Positions 25,845-33,845 of a stretch of 64,000 nucleotides of DNA are shown here, one piece after another. A program made the position numbers and the translations under genes. The stretch lies in NCBI GenBank assembly GCA_963662645.2, contig OY759762.1:1860001-1924000 (forward strand), given 5' to 3'. Under the pieces are notes generated by a model. That model ran no database searches. It was not told the origin of the DNA and saw nothing but the letters and a program-made list of their open reading frames with translations. Origin of the DNA: Aldehydirespirator sp963662645 (GTDB lineage Bacteria > Actinomycetota > Acidimicrobiia > Acidimicrobiales > Aldehydirespiratoraceae). The first letter of the stretch is position 1. Each line of letters starts with the position of its first letter.

Positions 25845-26548
25845 CCGCGGGCCTCCTGGGCCGCTTCTAGGGCGTCCACGTCGTCGATGGTGAAGTTGTA
25901 GAGGCGGCGGGCCGAGCCGTAGCGGCGAAAGTCGGACACATCGACGCCAGCGGCGACGGGAGCGGCCGCGGCCAGCAAGCCGGCCAGCGTCTCGACATGC
26001 TCGGGGCGCATCTCCTTCTCGGTGCAGTCTGCGCCCAAGGACTCGACGTCGCCCCGCACGAAGATCCGGGCCTCGTAGATGGAGTCGCCCAGGTCGGCGG
26101 CGGCATCGCCGCACACCACCAGGTTCCCGGCCTGGGCCATGAACGCGGTCATGTGGCCGACGTTGCCGCCCACCACGATGTCGACGCCCTTCATGGAGAT
26201 GCCGCAGCGGGCGCCGGCGTTGCCGCCCACCACCACCAGGCCGCCGCAGCCGGTGGCGCCGGCCGACATGGTGGCGTTGCCGGTGATGCGCACTGCGCCC
26301 GACATGATGTTCTCGGCCAGCCCGGTGCTGGCGTTGCCCTCCACCAGCACCCGGCCCCGCTGGTGCATCCCGGCGCAGTAGTAGCCCACCGAGCCCCTCA
26401 CCACCACGTCGAGGTCCGCGGTGATGCCACATGCCACCGCGTGGGCGCCCCGGGGGTTGGTCACCTCGAAGGACTCCCCGTCGGAGGCGTCGTGCAGGGC
26501 TTGGTTGAGCTCGCGCCTGCTCACCTCGGCGAGGTCGAAGGCTCTCAC
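25841..26548 (-). CDS. mgsB: GXGXG-domain glutamate synthase-like subunit (MgsB/GlxC-like)
   Basis: A 235-residue protein made of the right-handed beta-helix GXGXG domain found at the C-terminus of glutamate synthase: repeated turns such as RGSVGYYCAGMHQRGRVLVEG, ITGNATMSAGATGCGGLVVVGG and VGGNVGHMTAFMAQAGNLVVCG. The GTG start at 26548 overlaps the mgsA stop (GTGA), and its own stop overlaps the mgsC start (ATGA), so all three are coupled. As a separate subunit it corresponds to MgsB/GlxC. The longer frame to 26593 lies within mgsA and is rejected. Confidence 0.8.
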   Translation of the reverse strand: MRAFDLAEVSRRELNQALHDASDGESFEVTNPRGAHAVACGITADLDVVVRGSVGYYCAGMHQRGRVLVEGNASTGLAENIMSGAVRITGNATMSAGATGCGGLVVVGGNAGARCGISMKGVDIVVGGNVGHMTAFMAQAGNLVVCGDAAADLGDSIYEARIFVRGDVESLGADCTEKEMRPEHVETLAGLLAAAAPVAAGVDVSDFRRYGSARRLYNFTIDDVDALEAAQEARG

Positions 26549-27444
26549 GCGGCCAGGCTCCAAGTGTAGATGCGGGCCGGCTCGGGCTCCCACACCTCGG
26601 CGTCGGCCGCACCCGGCAGGCGGGCGATGGCCCGGTACTCCGACGACATGGCCACCCAGTCGTCGGTCTCGGCCACCACCGCCGGCTTGCAGGCGATGGG
26701 GTCGCGCAGGATGGCGAACCCGTCGGCCACCCCGATGGCGAAGGTGTAGAACCCGTCGAGGTCGCTCAGAGCGCCCTCCAGCGCCTGCGAAATGGTGTCA
26801 CCGGATCGGATCCGCCACGACAGATACCCGGCGGCCACCTCGGAGTCGTTCTCGGTCTGGAACGACTCGCCGCGGCCCTCCAAGAACCGCCGCAGCCGGT
26901 TGTGGTTGGAAAGCGACCCGTTGTGCACCAGACAGGTGTCGGCACCGGTGGCGAACGGGTGCGAGCCGTTGGTGGTGACCGCCGACTCGGTGGCCATGCG
27001 GGTGTGGGCCAGAGCGTGGGTGCCGCTGCGGGAGGCCAGGTCGTAGCGCTCGGCCACCAGGTCGGGGTCGCCGACCGCCTTGTACAGCTCGATCTGAGAG
27101 CCGTAGCTGAGCACCGTGGCCCCGGCCACGTTGTCGATGATCCACTGGCGGGCGGCCCGGCCGTCGCCGTCGGTGGAGAACACGACGTGGTCGTGAACGG
27201 CCCGAACGGTCACCTCGGCATCCAGCACGCCCTCGAGCGCGGCGGCCACCGGTCCCCAGTCCACCTCGATGCCCTCGGCCAGCACGGTGATGCGGGTGCG
27301 CCCGACCTCACCCTGGTCGTAGGACGCGAATCCGGCGCTGTCGGGGCCCCGGTCCCGCATCTCCCGAAGCATCACCGCCGTCAGCCGGCCCAGTTCATGG
27401 CGGTGGGTCTCGGTCTTGCAGAACAGTCCAACGATCCCGCACAT
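26545..27444 (-). CDS. mgsA: Class II glutamine amidotransferase-like subunit (MgsA/GlxB-like)
   Basis: A 299-residue Ntn-type amidotransferase domain protein. The catalytic Cys is residue 2 (MCGIVGLFCK). RDRGPDSAGFA, LAHTRMATESAVTTNGSHP and LVHNGSLSNHNRLRR complete the glutamine-binding pocket as in GltS and PurF. A stand-alone protein of this size beside GXGXG and FMN-domain genes is the MgsA/GlxB arrangement. In N-methylglutamate synthase it handles gamma-glutamyl-methylamide or glutamine. It is the first gene of the mgsABC operon and divergent from the gmaS-like gene, 170 bases away. Confidence 0.82.
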   Translation of the reverse strand: MCGIVGLFCKTETHRHELGRLTAVMLREMRDRGPDSAGFASYDQGEVGRTRITVLAEGIEVDWGPVAAALEGVLDAEVTVRAVHDHVVFSTDGDGRAARQWIIDNVAGATVLSYGSQIELYKAVGDPDLVAERYDLASRSGTHALAHTRMATESAVTTNGSHPFATGADTCLVHNGSLSNHNRLRRFLEGRGESFQTENDSEVAAGYLSWRIRSGDTISQALEGALSDLDGFYTFAIGVADGFAILRDPIACKPAVVAETDDWVAMSSEYRAIARLPGAADAEVWEPEPARIYTWSLAA

Positions 27445-27541
27445 GCCGCTTGTCCCCCGAAACCGTCACCTGGCGAAGTACGGCCCGCACGGTAGCGCCC
27501 GCCGCGCCCCCGACCTCAGCCCGGCGGCTGCGGCCGGATTC

Positions 27542-27553
27542 CCCCGGCCGGGG
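27542..27553. promoter_or_regulatory. 12-bp GC palindrome between mgsA and gmaS-like genes
   Basis: CCCCGGCCGGGG lies in the 170-bp divergent spacer, five bases before TTGACT. It could be an operator shared by both promoters, but GC-rich palindromes are not rare in such a genome. Confidence 0.25.
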
Positions 27554-27614
27554 ATCGTTGACTACTCTCGGCTGCCGCGACCCAGCCAACCACGTCACGA
27601 CCACAGGGGGAACC

Positions 27615-28982
27615 ATGAGCGCGCTCGACGAGATCCGGAGCCGGGTGGAGGCCGACGGCGTGGAGTTCATCTACGCCATGTTCGTGGAGATGCACGGCAA
27701 GCCGTGCGCCAAACTCGTGCCCGTCGGCGCCCTCGAGGGGCTGATGAGCGACGGGGCCGGGTTCGCGGGATTCGCGGCCGGACCCATGGGACAGGACCCG
27801 TCCAGCCCCGACATCCTCGCCCTGCCCGACCCGGCGTCCTACACCCAGCTGCCCTGGCAGCCCAACGTGGCCGCCATGCAGTGCGACCCCACCGTGGAGG
27901 GCGAGCTGTGGCCCTACGCCCCCAGGGTGATCCTGCGCCGGGCGCTGGAGTCGGCCGCTGAGCGCAACATCGTGCTCAAGTGCGGCGTGGAGGCCGAGTA
28001 CTCGCTGGTGGTGCGCAACGAGAACGGCTCAATCGCGGTGGCCGACGACCGCGACAACATGTCGCTGCCCTGCTACGACGCCAAGGGCCTCACCCGGATG
28101 CTGCCCCACCTCACCGCGGTGTCCAAGAACCTCGACGCCATGGGCTGGGGCAACTATGCCAACGACCACGAGGACGCCAACGGCCAATACGAGCAGAACT
28201 GGCAGTACTCCGACGCGTTGACCACGGCTGACCGGCTGATCCTGTTCCGGCTGATGGTGCACACCCTGGCCCAGCGCGACGGCCGGTACGCCACGTTCAT
28301 GCCCAAGCCGTTCGCCGACAAGACCGGCAACGGCCTGCACATCCACCTCAGCCTGTGGTCGGCCGACACCGACGAGCCGCTGTTCGTCGGCGGGGGTGCC
28401 GGCGGGGCCGACACCAAGGGCCTGGGCCTGAGCGACATGGCCTACAAGTTCACGGGCGGAATCATCGACCACGCCTCATCGCTGGTGGCAGTGCTGTGCC
28501 CGATCGTGAACTCCTACAAGCGCATGGGGGTGGGCGCGCCCACGTCGGGGGCCACCTGGGCGCCGGCCTACGCGGTGTACGGCGGCAACAACCGCACCCA
28601 GATGATCCGGGTGCCCGAGCCCGATCGCATCGAGATCCGCCTCGGCGACGGCGCCGCCAACCCGTACCTGATGTTCGCGGCCACCCTGGCCTGCGGCCTC
28701 GACGGCATCGACCGCGACCTCGATCCCGGCGAGCCGAACACGGACAACCTGTACACCATGTCGGCCGAGGAGATAGCGGCCAAGGGCATCGAGGCCCTGC
28801 CGCCCACGCTGCTGCACGCCGCCGATCAGCTTGCCTCCAACGACGTGATCGGCCGGGGCCTGGGCGACACCGCCGAGGGCCCCTACCGCGACTACTACGT
28901 GAAGGTCAAGCGCCAGGAGTTCCTCGACCACCACCATGTGGTCACCGCGGGAGAGGTCGACCGGTACCTCACCCTGTTCTGA
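27615..28982 (+). CDS. gmaS: Glutamine synthetase-family ligase (GMAS/GlnT type)
   Basis: A 455-residue glutamine-synthetase-fold ligase. It has the short N-terminal domain EFIYAMFVEMHGKPCAKLVP, the active-site Glu in CGVEAEYSLVV, KTGNGLHIHLSLW (ammonia/glutamate site), APTSGATWAPAYAVYGGNN and a C-terminal PYRDYYVKVKRQEF. This is the GlnT/type III-like subgroup that includes gamma-glutamylmethylamide synthetase, the first enzyme of the N-methylglutamate pathway. The divergent mgsABC neighbour supports that role, but glutamine synthesis cannot be excluded. The ATG follows GGGGG. A CCCC-GAGCA-GGGG hairpin directly after the stop is a weak terminator candidate. Confidence 0.75.
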   Translation: MSALDEIRSRVEADGVEFIYAMFVEMHGKPCAKLVPVGALEGLMSDGAGFAGFAAGPMGQDPSSPDILALPDPASYTQLPWQPNVAAMQCDPTVEGELWPYAPRVILRRALESAAERNIVLKCGVEAEYSLVVRNENGSIAVADDRDNMSLPCYDAKGLTRMLPHLTAVSKNLDAMGWGNYANDHEDANGQYEQNWQYSDALTTADRLILFRLMVHTLAQRDGRYATFMPKPFADKTGNGLHIHLSLWSADTDEPLFVGGGAGGADTKGLGLSDMAYKFTGGIIDHASSLVAVLCPIVNSYKRMGVGAPTSGATWAPAYAVYGGNNRTQMIRVPEPDRIEIRLGDGAANPYLMFAATLACGLDGIDRDLDPGEPNTDNLYTMSAEEIAAKGIEALPPTLLHAADQLASNDVIGRGLGDTAEGPYRDYYVKVKRQEFLDHHHVVTAGEVDRYLTLF

Positions 28983-29015
28983 TCCCCGAGCAGGGGCTCC
29001 CTAGACTTCTCGCCC

Positions 29016-29498
29016 ATGGCTGAGTCCGGCGCGCTGCGGCTCTGGTCCGGAGCCGTGCTCGATGAGTGGATCGACTACAACGGCCACATGAGCGAGGGCT
29101 TCTACGGCGTCGTGTTCGGCATGGCCAGCGACGAATACCTGATCCGCATGGGCTTCGACGAGCACTACCGGGCCACCGCCCTCGGGTCCTTCTACACGGT
29201 GGAGACCCATATCGTGTTCGTCGACGAGCTGGCCCCAGCCACGCCGCTCGCGGTGGACACCACCGTGGCCGGGGCCGACCCCAAGCGAGTCCACCTCTTC
29301 CACGAGCTGCGACGTGGCGGCGACGACGCCCTGGCCGCCACCCAGGAGTCGATGATGCTCCACGTCGACACCCGCATCGACCGGGTGGCCCCGATGGGCG
29401 AAGGGCTGTACGCCGTGCTGCGGGCCGACGCGGAGGCCCACGCCGGGCGGCTGCCCGCGGGCGCCACCGGCCGGGCCATACGAGCCGTCGGCGCCTGA
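29016..29498 (+). CDS. Hot-dog thioesterase, betainyl-CoA thioesterase-like
   Basis: A 160-residue acyl-CoA thioesterase. The N-terminus VLDEWIDYNGHMSEGFYGVV has the DYNGHM motif of 4HBT-fold enzymes in which Asp is catalytic. GSFYTVETHIVFVDEL fits the variant found with, or fused to, L-carnitine dehydrogenases that releases glycine betaine from betainyl-CoA. Position directly after the gmaS-like gene, in a methylated-amine block, agrees with this. The carnitine dehydrogenase and cleavage-enzyme genes are not in the window, so the substrate remains inferred. Confidence 0.7.
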   Translation: MAESGALRLWSGAVLDEWIDYNGHMSEGFYGVVFGMASDEYLIRMGFDEHYRATALGSFYTVETHIVFVDELAPATPLAVDTTVAGADPKRVHLFHELRRGGDDALAATQESMMLHVDTRIDRVAPMGEGLYAVLRADAEAHAGRLPAGATGRAIRAVGA

Positions 29499-29528
29499 GC
29501 CGCCGACCCGGTCCCAGGCCCGCCGCGC

Positions 29529-30428
29529 ATGACTGCTGCCGTGCCGTCACGAGCCGCCGACTGGCACCCCCTGGGCCTGGCCGCAGTGACCGGCGCGGTG
29601 ATGTGCTGGGGAACCGGCAACATCCTGGTGCGCCAGGTGGACCTGGCCGCCGCGCAACTGGCCTTCTGGCGCCTGGCGCTCAGCGCGCTCATCTACTCGG
29701 CGATAGTGCTGGCCCGGCGGGGCCGGGTGACGTGGCCCCAGCTGCGGGCCTGCCTGCCGCCCGCGGTGATGCTCGGGCTGTGGTACATCGCGTTCTACGA
29801 GGCCATCAAGTCCACGACAGTCACCAACGTGGCCATGATCGTGTCGCTGGTGCCCGTCGTGCTGATCTGGCCGGCGGTTCGCCGGTTCGCCGAACCGGTC
29901 TCGCTCAAGCTGCTGGCGCTGGTGGCGGCCGCCCTCGGCGGCACTGCGCTCGTGCTGTTCGGCTCGGCCTCGGTGCCCACCTGGAGCCTGCGCGGCGACG
30001 GCCTGGCCGTGCTGGCCCTGCTGCTGTTCTCAGGGCAGATGGCGTTCGCCAAGGAGGCCCGCCAGCAGATCGATGCACTGGAGTTCCAAGCGGTGGTGTG
30101 GATCGTCGCCCTGGTCGTGGTCACCCCGCCGGCCGTCCTGACCGGTGACGGCCTGTCCTGGCCAGATGCGACCGCCTGGCTGTGGGTGGCATCGCTTCTC
30201 GCCGTTCCGGGATCGGGTCACCTGCTGATGAACTGGGCCCACAACCATGTGCGGATCACCGTCTCGTCGATTGCCCTGCTGGGCGCTCCCCCGATCACGA
30301 TGGTTCTCGCCGCCGTCTTCCTGAATGAGCCGATCAGGATCGCCCAGGTGATCGGCGGGATGATCGTGATCGCGGCGTTGGCCGGGGTGATCCGCCGCGA
30401 CCTCCAACTCGCCACCCGCTACAGCTAA
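29529..30428 (+). CDS. EamA/DMT-family transporter
   Basis: A 299-residue integral membrane protein of about ten helices arranged as two EamA repeats (first starting LGLAAVTGAVMCWGTGNILV, second DGLAVLALLLFSGQMAF). The last helix pair with VRITVSSIALLGAPPITMVL is typical. The family exports amino acids and other metabolites; the substrate is unknown. It starts 30 bases after the thioesterase, suggesting co-transcription and a possible link to methylated-amine metabolism, which is inference. Confidence 0.82.
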   Translation: MTAAVPSRAADWHPLGLAAVTGAVMCWGTGNILVRQVDLAAAQLAFWRLALSALIYSAIVLARRGRVTWPQLRACLPPAVMLGLWYIAFYEAIKSTTVTNVAMIVSLVPVVLIWPAVRRFAEPVSLKLLALVAAALGGTALVLFGSASVPTWSLRGDGLAVLALLLFSGQMAFAKEARQQIDALEFQAVVWIVALVVVTPPAVLTGDGLSWPDATAWLWVASLLAVPGSGHLLMNWAHNHVRITVSSIALLGAPPITMVLAAVFLNEPIRIAQVIGGMIVIAALAGVIRRDLQLATRYS

Positions 30429-30496
30429 GAAGGTGCGCGGGCAGGTTCGAGTGAGCCTGGCGCGAGCGGCCTACCTCTTTGCTTAGCATCACCGTC

Positions 30497-31285
30497 ATGG
30501 CGCGACTCCAAGTGATCGGCGGCGGCCAGATGGGCGAGGCCCTGGTGGTCGGGCTCCTGGCCAACGGATGGGCCGCGGCGCGCGAGCTTCATGTGGTCGA
30601 GCCCGATCGGGCACGATGCGAGGTCATCGCGACGGCAGCACCCGGAGTGTCGGTGTCAGGCGAGCCGATTGCAACCGTGGATGCCGTGATCGCGGTGAAA
30701 CCCGATGTGGTGGCCGCAGTACTGACCCGGCTGGCCGCAGCCGGCGCTCCGCGGGTTCTGTCAATCGCCGCGGGGGTGCGAATCGACGCCATCGAGGCCG
30801 GATTGCCAGCCGGAACCCCGGTGGTGAGGGCCATGCCCAATACGCCAGCTCTTGTCGGGGCGGGCGCAGCCGCCATTGCTGGTGGATCGGCGGCCGGGGC
30901 CGAGGATCTCGAATGGGCGCGCGGCATCCTCGAAGCGGTGGGCATAGTGGCGGTGGTGAGCGAAGCCGACCTCGACGCGGTGACCGGCCTGTCGGGCAGC
31001 GGTCCCGCCTACGTCTTCCGGCTGGCCGAGGCGCTGCGGGACGCCGGCGTCGCTCAAGGGCTCGACCCCTCCGTGGCCGACGCGCTGGTCCGCCAGACCC
31101 TTCTCGGCGCGGCCACCCTTCTAGCGGAGTCGGGCAAGGATCCCGGCCAGCTGCGCGAGAACGTCACCTCTCCCGGCGGCACCACGGCCGCGGGTCTGTC
31201 GGTGCTCGACGATGCCGACTTCATGGGCCTGATCGACCGGGTGGTGGCCGCGGCCACACAGCGCTCGCGGGAGTTGGGCGAGTGA
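30497..31285 (+). CDS. proC: Pyrroline-5-carboxylate reductase
   Basis: Last step of proline synthesis. The 262-residue protein has the N-terminal Rossmann loop LQVIGGGQMGEALVVGLL, VIAVKPDVVAAVL, VRAMPNTPALVGAGA and the C-terminal signature region ENVTSPGGTTAAGLSVL, with DAVTGLSGSGPAYVF in between. The ATG at 30497 is preferred to the frame at 30479 because it places the glycine loop correctly. The stop overlaps the GTG of the next gene (GTGA), an unusual pairing of unrelated functions. Confidence 0.93.
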   Translation: MARLQVIGGGQMGEALVVGLLANGWAAARELHVVEPDRARCEVIATAAPGVSVSGEPIATVDAVIAVKPDVVAAVLTRLAAAGAPRVLSIAAGVRIDAIEAGLPAGTPVVRAMPNTPALVGAGAAAIAGGSAAGAEDLEWARGILEAVGIVAVVSEADLDAVTGLSGSGPAYVFRLAEALRDAGVAQGLDPSVADALVRQTLLGAATLLAESGKDPGQLRENVTSPGGTTAAGLSVLDDADFMGLIDRVVAAATQRSRELGE

Positions 31286-32223
31286 CGCCCGGCACGGGGC
31301 GCGGCTACCACACGATCTCGTTCCTGTCGGACTACGGCTACGACGACGAGTTCGTCGGGGTGGTCCATTCGGTGATCGCGGCCATTGCGCCCGATGCGCG
31401 GGTGGTGGACGTGACCCACGGCGTCGCCCCCTGCAACGTGCGTGCCGGAGGGCTCGCCCTGGCCCGGGCCGCGCAGTACCTGCTGCCCGGCGTGGTTCTC
31501 GCGGTGGTCGACCCCGGGGTGGGCACCGCCCGCCGGCCGGTGGCGGTGGAGGTCGGCGACGGCGCCTCGGTGCTGGTGGGGCCGGACAACGGGTTGCTGG
31601 CCCCCGCGGTAGCCCTCGTCGGCGGGGCCAGCCGGGCGGTGGAGCTGACCAGCGCCGAGTACCGCCTCGACGCCCGGGCCGAGCTGGGGTCGACCTTCGA
31701 CGGTCGTGACGTGTTCGCTCCCGCAGCCGCCCATCTGTGCTGCGGGGTGCCGCTCAGCGCTCTGGGGCCGGCCATCGACGCGGCCACGCTGACCCCGGGC
31801 ATGCTGCCGGTGAGCCAGCGCGACGGCGACGACTTGGTGGCCGAGGTGCTGTGGGTCGACCGCTTCGGCAACTGCCAGCTCAACGTCGACCCGGCCGAAG
31901 TGGACGGGCTGGCCGCAGCCGGGGCCCCGCTACAGGTCGTGGCGGGCGAAGACCTGCGGACGGCTGAGCGAGCCCGGGCCTATGCGGACGTTCCGCCAGG
32001 CCGGGTCGGCCTCATCACCGACTCGAGCGGGCTGATGTCGCTGGCCCTGCCCCAGCGGTCCGCGGCCGACGAACTCGGGCTGCGCGAGGGCGCCGAGGTG
32101 CGCCTGACCACCACCTCGGCGGGCGACCGCCGAGCAGGCAGCCCGAATGTGGCGACGCCGGTCGGGCTCAGGCCCCGACCCGGCGGGTCCGCCGGACCGC
32201 AAGAACAGGGAGGCCAGCCATGA
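31282..32223 (+). CDS. SAM hydroxide adenosyltransferase (DUF62 family)
   Basis: Family members hydrolyse S-adenosylmethionine to adenosine and methionine using a polarised water. The 313-residue protein shows the diagnostic pieces FLSDYGYDDEFVGVVHSVI, THGVAPCNVRAGGLAL, AVVDPGVGT, VGPDNGLLAP, FDGRDVFAPAAAHL and WVDRFGNCQLNV. The GTG at 31282 lies in a four-base overlap with the proC stop. The C-terminus has a proline-rich extension of about 30 residues. The physiological role is unclear; in methyl-group metabolism it could adjust SAM levels, which is inference. Confidence 0.85.
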   Translation: MTPGTGRGYHTISFLSDYGYDDEFVGVVHSVIAAIAPDARVVDVTHGVAPCNVRAGGLALARAAQYLLPGVVLAVVDPGVGTARRPVAVEVGDGASVLVGPDNGLLAPAVALVGGASRAVELTSAEYRLDARAELGSTFDGRDVFAPAAAHLCCGVPLSALGPAIDAATLTPGMLPVSQRDGDDLVAEVLWVDRFGNCQLNVDPAEVDGLAAAGAPLQVVAGEDLRTAERARAYADVPPGRVGLITDSSGLMSLALPQRSAADELGLREGAEVRLTTTSAGDRRAGSPNVATPVGLRPRPGGSAGPQEQGGQP

Positions 32224-32309
32224 GACCGGGAACCACCATCGCCATCGTGGCGCTGCTCGCCATCATCGTCGTGGCCGGGGTGCTGCAGCTCTTCTTCCTG
32301 GCCCGCTGA
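32220..32309 (+). CDS. 29-residue single-helix membrane peptide, coupled to upstream gene
   Basis: The ATG overlaps the TGA of the DUF62 gene (ATGA at 32220-32223). The 29-residue product starts MRPGTTIAIVALLAIIV and ends VLQLFFLAR: almost entirely one hydrophobic helix with basic residues at both ends. Stop-start coupling and the clean membrane profile support translation. No family is recognised. It may be a small membrane partner of the operon or, less likely, a chance frame. Confidence 0.5.
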   Translation: MRPGTTIAIVALLAIIVVAGVLQLFFLAR

Positions 32310-32342
32310 CCCCTCGTCGACCCCGCCCGCGGTACGAGGTCA

Positions 32343-32444
32343 TTTCCGCTCTTGTTCGCTGCGACCTGAGGGCCGCTCGGGCCACGGCCTCGCTCAGCGC
32401 TTCGCGGCGATCTGCGTGCTCGCGCCCTATTCGCTCGGCCTCTG
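32343..32444 (-). repeat. Interspersed GC-rich repeat, long variant
   Basis: Minus-orientation long copy: CCAGAGGCCGAGCGAATAGG at the right edge, a spacer, then GAGGCCGTGGCCCGAGCGGC and AACAAGAGCGGAAATG at the left. The segment normally reading CGTGAGCGCAGC is altered (CTCAGGTCGCAGC). It lies 21 bases upstream of hemA, so it may sit in that gene's promoter or leader region. Confidence 0.82.
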
Positions 32445-32465
32445 GAGGCGATAGCATCCGAAGCG

Positions 32466-33725
32466 ATGTCGCTCGTGGTTGTCGGTTGCAATCACCGCTC
32501 CACGCCGCTCGGCCTGCTCGAGCGGATGACCGTCGCGCCCGACGATCTCCCCAAGGCGCTGTGCGACCTCGCCGCGGCCGAGCACCTCAGCGAGTCGGTG
32601 CTGCTGTCCACCTGCAACCGCATCGAGGTCTACGCCTACGCCGAGAGGTTCCACGGCGGCTACGCCGACGTCCGGGAGCTGCTTGCCCGGCATTCGGGTC
32701 TGCCGCCCGAGACCGTGGCCGACGAACTGTACGCCCACCACGACACCGACGCCGTCCTGCACCTGTTCACCGTCGCCGCCGGGCTCGACTCGGTGGTGGT
32801 GGGCGAGCACGAGGTGCTGGGCCAAGTCCGCGACGCGTGGCAGGCGGCCCGCGCCGAGGGCACTGTGGGTGCGGTGCTCGAGCCCCTGTTCCGGCGGGCG
32901 GTGGAGACGGGCAAGCGGGCCCGCACCGACACCGGCATCTCCCGGGGCATCGCCTCGCTCTCCCATGCCGCGGTGGCGTTGGCCTCCGAGCGTCTCGGGG
33001 GCCTGACCGGCCGGCGGGTTCTGGTGCTGGGCGCGGGCGACGTGGCTGGGGGCACGCTCAAGTCCCTGGCCGACGCCGGACCCGCCGACATCGCGGTGGC
33101 CAGCCGCACCCCGCAGCGGGCCGTGGCCGCTGCGAAGCTGTGCGGTGGCCGGGCCGTACCTCTGGACGAACTCGACTTCGCGCTGGCGGGCGCCGACGTG
33201 GCCATCACCACGACCGGCGCCACCGAGATTGTCCTCGAGCACAGCAACATCGACGACGTGATGACCCGGCGCGGCGGTGCGGAGCTGTTGATCATCGATG
33301 TGGCTGTGCCCCGCGACGTTGACCCGGCCGCAGGGGAGCTTCCCGGCGTGACGCTGCTCGACATGGACGACCTGGGCAGCTTCATCGAGCATCAGCGGAC
33401 CGGCCGCGAAGAAGAGGTCGACTCGGTGCGAGCCATCGTCGACGACGAGGTGGAGCGCTACCTGGCCGAGGCATCGGCCCGCGAGGTCGCGCCGCTGATC
33501 GCGGCACTGCGGGCCCGGGCCGACGTCCTGAGCACTAGCGAGCTGGAGCGCCATGCGTCGCGCCTCGCCGATCTCTCGCCCGAGCAGCGGGCCGCGGTGG
33601 AGTCGCTGCTGCGCGGCGTGATCAACAAACTGCTCCACGAGCCGACGGTGAGGCTCAAGGACGCGGCAGGCCACGCCCGGGGCGACCGGCTCGCCGAAGC
33701 ATTGCGCGACCTGTTCGACCTGTAG
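32466..33725 (+). CDS. hemA: Glutamyl-tRNA reductase
   Basis: First enzyme of C5 tetrapyrrole synthesis, forming glutamate-1-semialdehyde from glutamyl-tRNA. The 419-residue protein has GCNHRSTPLGLLE, the catalytic Cys50 in LLSTCNRIEVYAYAERF, DSVVVGEHEVLGQVRDAW, the NADPH-binding VLVLGAGDVAGGTLKSL and IIDVAVPRDVDPAA. The C-terminal dimerisation region includes LLRGVINKLLHEPTVRLKD. It opens the hemA-C-D-B-L cluster. An interspersed repeat lies just upstream and a hairpin just downstream. Confidence 0.96.
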   Translation: MSLVVVGCNHRSTPLGLLERMTVAPDDLPKALCDLAAAEHLSESVLLSTCNRIEVYAYAERFHGGYADVRELLARHSGLPPETVADELYAHHDTDAVLHLFTVAAGLDSVVVGEHEVLGQVRDAWQAARAEGTVGAVLEPLFRRAVETGKRARTDTGISRGIASLSHAAVALASERLGGLTGRRVLVLGAGDVAGGTLKSLADAGPADIAVASRTPQRAVAAAKLCGGRAVPLDELDFALAGADVAITTTGATEIVLEHSNIDDVMTRRGGAELLIIDVAVPRDVDPAAGELPGVTLLDMDDLGSFIEHQRTGREEEVDSVRAIVDDEVERYLAEASAREVAPLIAALRARADVLSTSELERHASRLADLSPEQRAAVESLLRGVINKLLHEPTVRLKDAAGHARGDRLAEALRDLFDL

Positions 33726-33729
33726 CCGC

Positions 33730-33748
33730 CGCGCCAAGCCAAGGCGCG
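33730..33748 (+). terminator. Hairpin in the hemA-hemC spacer
   Basis: A 6-bp perfect stem CGCGCC/GGCGCG around AAGCCAA, four bases after the hemA stop. There is no T-run. It could be a pause or processing site that separates hemA from the downstream genes. Confidence 0.35.
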
Positions 33749-33845
33749 CTCGATATCCGGTCGTCATTGGCACATGCACCCACAACCAGGGGAGATTCGG
33801 ATGGAGCCCAGCGCGAACCGCGGCTGTGTCCGGTAGGAAGCCTCC

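Noticed and set aside
30568..31281. Upstream extension of the DUF62 gene frame through proC
   Set aside because: It is a shifted frame of proC; the GTG at 31282 gives the correct family N-terminus.
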